Assembly: GCA_944474755.1 (NCBI GenBank)
Contig: OX104112.1
Span: 61,287,640-61,351,639 of the forward strand
Reading direction: 5' to 3'
DNA: 64,000 nucleotides
Source of the DNA: Limnoperna fortunei
Taxonomy: Eukaryota > Mollusca > Bivalvia > Mytilida > Modiolidae
In this document: piece by piece, positions 61,862 through 64,000 of the stretch
Numbering within the stretch: the stretch's first letter is position 1
How the letters are laid out: the number at the start of each line of letters is the position of its first letter
Position numbers and translations under genes: made by a program
The notes under the pieces: generated by a model
Seen by the model: only the letters and a program-made list of their open reading frames with translations
Told to the model about the DNA's origin: nothing
The model's database searches: none

Positions 61862-63511
61862 CTGCAATAAAAACAGTTCTTTATTGTAAAAACTCTATCG
61901 TCAACAGACTGTCAGTTTAAGATTTGTTCCATACTTTTTCTGAAAGTGGTGTTTTCAGAAAAAAGAAACTGTCATCACAGTGTAAATAAACATGGTCATA
62001 AATTATTTTTTGTTTTAATTTCTGGAATTTTACGGATTTCAAGATTGCTTTCAGACTAAACAATTTACCAGTTATTTTCACAAAGCAAACATTCTGTCCC
62101 TGTTAAATTTAGCATTTTTTCACAACAATTTCTATAAACTAACCTGAATATCCTGCCAGAGCAGCTGCCTGAATCATTGGTTTACTGTCACCATTGTACA
62201 TATCTGTTGGTGAAGACTGGATACTCCTGTACCCTCCACTACTACTACGGCTCGACCAACTCTCGTTTAACTCCTGGTTACAGTCATACTGTGACCATGG
62301 ACACTCCTGTTTAATGGTCGGTACCATCTGATATGGCTGCTGCTCATAAAATGGCTCTTGTGGAATGAATGGGTCTGAAAGTACAAAACAAAAATTAAAT
62401 ATATGAATAAAGTCTTTTGTTTTTTCCAAGAACTATTGATTTCTGTACAAAAGGAAACTAACAAAAACCTATTGCTGCTTATATTTTGATCTGAAAAACT
62501 TTAAGACACAACATGTTTGTAATTTTATAAAATTAATGAAAAACGTGTACATACTTCTACAGATGTTATCCAATGGTGGTCTGTACTTCTGCTCTGGAAT
62601 CATGGGATAGAATTCTGTAGGACTGTGGTCATAGTAACTGTTGCTATGGAGGCTCTCGACACTTTGATAGTCTGAGGTATCTTCATAAGCATCACTCTCG
62701 TTAAGAGCCTTCATTGACTCACTGATCTGTCCACCATAGGAGCCTACAATGCACAAAAAAAAATTTAGCAAAAGAAAGGATATAATTAACAGGAATTGTT
62801 TTTTGAAGGAAGATGATAATTTTTTGAGTTATTATATATTTGTTCTCTGCTTTTGTTATTTTATTTAAAAAAAAAAAACTAAAATCCAATTCATTTCAGT
62901 GTAAGTTTGTTTTGATTGGCGATAACTGTAATGCATGTGACAAATGCTACCTACAGTAAAACCATGGATTGATATCACTTTGCCAACATATCTCCAGGGA
63001 AACTGTTACAGTTAAACCATAGATTGACATCACTTTGCCAACATGTCTCAAGAGAAACTGTTACAGTAAAACCTTAGATTGACATCACTTTCCCAACATG
63101 TCTCCAGTGAAACTGTTACAGTAAAACCATGTACTGTTGTCAACAACTGGTCAAAGAAGACCAAACTTTAACCTACTAACTAACCAATAAATAAAAACAA
63201 CTTACATTTACTTTCCACAAAACCACCAGAGGTCTGTGACTTGTCTATATATCCTGTAAATACATAATTTATACTATTTTATAATTTTGTACTGCTTAAA
63301 AAATGTCAAGTATTTGTTGAACTGCAATTATCTTTTTAGTTTTAACAGTTATCACTGTGTGACAAAAGCTAACTATTTGGTTAAAACATGCTAAAAAGGA
63401 GCGTTAGCAAACCTTGTAACATGGAGTACCTATCAGCAAACTCGGGTACACACATTGGCTCGCTGTAATTCTGTGGGACATTGCTTAGTGAGGCTCTCTC
63501 TTCTGAAGCTT
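61518..63511 (-). CDS. ets1/2-like: ETS1/ETS2-type transcription factor, 3' half (5 exons)
   Basis: This is a nuclear transcription factor binding GGA(A/T) sites. Exons, 5' to 3': 63511-63413, 63253-63212, 62743-62555, 62374-62144, 61861-61518, all with AG/GT borders and matching phases, ending at a TAG. The last exon carries the full ETS domain, from [20 protein letters not shown] through [20 protein letters not shown] to the recognition helix [20 protein letters not shown], then the conserved tail [26 protein letters not shown] just before it matches ETS1/2 ([17 protein letters not shown]) rather than other ETS subfamilies. A psi-K-x-E sumoylation-like motif (IKQE) and a Ser-rich [10 protein letters not shown] stretch are also ETS1-like. 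The Pointed/SAM domain and the start codon lie beyond 64000. ETS1 versus ETS2 cannot be decided; invertebrates often have one gene. Confidence 0.95.
62144..62374 (-). CDS. ets1/2-like: ETS exon with IKQE and Ser-rich region
   Basis: The exon encodes [60 protein letters not shown], then [17 protein letters not shown] with the last Gly codon split. SWSS.SS and AAALAGY align with the autoinhibitory-region side of ETS1. Confidence 0.93.
62555..62743 (-). CDS. ets1/2-like: ETS exon, acidic/Ser-Tyr-rich linker
   Basis: The exon encodes [40 protein letters not shown], then [20 protein letters not shown] and CR. It is a low-conservation transactivation region. Phases fit both neighbours (A|GC and A|AC codons). 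Confidence 0.85.
62953..63130. repeat. 55-bp tandem repeat, 3+ copies, in an ETS intron
   Basis: Units starting acagtaaaacc recur at 62953, 63008, 63063 and (partial) 63118, each with 'gattgacatcactttgccaa' and ctccagggaaactgtt variants. Confidence 0.88.
63212..63253 (-). CDS. ets1/2-like: ETS 42-bp mini-exon
   Basis: The exon encodes [13 protein letters not shown] between split codons. Borders and phase fit both neighbours exactly, which is the main support for so short an exon. As 42 is divisible by three, it could be skipped without a frameshift. Confidence 0.75.
63413..63511 (-). CDS. ets1/2-like: ETS exon after the expected Pointed domain
   Basis: The exon encodes [20 protein letters not shown] and [12 protein letters not shown], with split codons at both ends. 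Its length (99) also preserves frame. It is the most 5' ETS exon seen; 63512-64000 shows only AT-rich intron DNA. Confidence 0.8.
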
Positions 63512-64000
63512 CTAAAAAGTCAAACAAAGAGAGCATCTTTAGATAATTCTAATGGTTAACAGACAATAAAAATAATATTCCCACCATGTTTTAAAAGGTA
63601 ATTACCCACGTGTAATTACCATACGATATTAACATCATTTCCATATCAATTTTGAAATGTGACGTTTAGTTCAGACAATTTATCTAATTTTAATAATTGT
63701 TTATAATGGAATAAAATCATCAATAAATATAAATGACGCTATAAAAGTCCACAATGATAATTGAGTTTTCGTCCAGTATCAAAATTTTCTATAAAACTGC
63801 ATAGCATATAGATTTTACCATTAAATACTTTGATCAACCATAACATTATAAATGATATTCTAATAACAAAACATTATAACTTACAACTTAACACCCATAC
63901 AAAAATTTAAAAAAAAAACCCAACAGATTTACAGAAAAGACAAATATAATCCAATTTCTTTATTATAACATTTATATATCAACTATATTTGCATGACATA

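Overview
The window is nuclear DNA from an animal, most likely a bivalve mollusc. It is AT-rich, its genes are split by GT-AG introns, the proteins resemble metazoan ABCC/MRP transporters and ETS1/2 transcription factors, and the mobile DNA is of kinds common in bivalves (tRNA-headed SINEs, pearl-like tandem-core elements, Tigger/pogo and hAT DNA transposons, RT fragments). The bivalve assignment is inference; no species can be named from the sequence alone.

Two genes are supported, both on the minus strand. The first is the 5' half of an ABCC1-type multidrug-resistance-associated transporter. Its start codon is at 51510. Exon 2 is not reached until 18176, and further exons run down to 1217, covering TMD0, the L0 linker and TMD1. 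Both nucleotide-binding domains and TMD2 must lie beyond position 1. Exon phases agree across every junction except one, where an exon of 3n+2 bases (expected about 62 nt) could not be found between 10054 and 12628. The second gene is the 3' half of an ETS1/ETS2-type transcription factor (63511 down to the stop at 61518). Its ETS DNA-binding domain is complete, and the Pointed domain is expected beyond position 64000.

The dominant object is a tandem array of a 63-bp unit, about 31 kb long and roughly 480 copies (19566-50624), inside intron 1 of the ABCC gene. Because 63 is divisible by three, open frames of up to about 1,700 codons appear on both strands; I treat these as a by-product of the repeat. 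The array has higher-order structure, including blocks re-used at an exact offset of 9,312 bp. It is interrupted once by a 655-bp hAT-like element (48150-48804) flanked by a perfect 5-bp target duplication.

Region by region. 1-1050: a 49-bp minisatellite. 1217-18176: ABCC exons, with introns holding a nearly complete but broken Tigger/pogo transposon with a second TIR element nested in it (2776-6328), three SINE copies, a single-core (9377-9607) and a seven-core (16612-17843) pearl-like element, a Crypton-like gene remnant, two fold-back elements and a LINE remnant. 18530-19320: degenerate ~150-bp repeats. 19566-50624: the 63-bp satellite. 51466-51510: ABCC exon 1. 51750-57350: TE-rich intergenic DNA with Penelope-like RT debris and SINEs. 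57640-58070: ~125-bp repeats. About 58070-61517: AT-rich DNA, probably partly ETS 3' UTR. 61518-63511: ETS exons.
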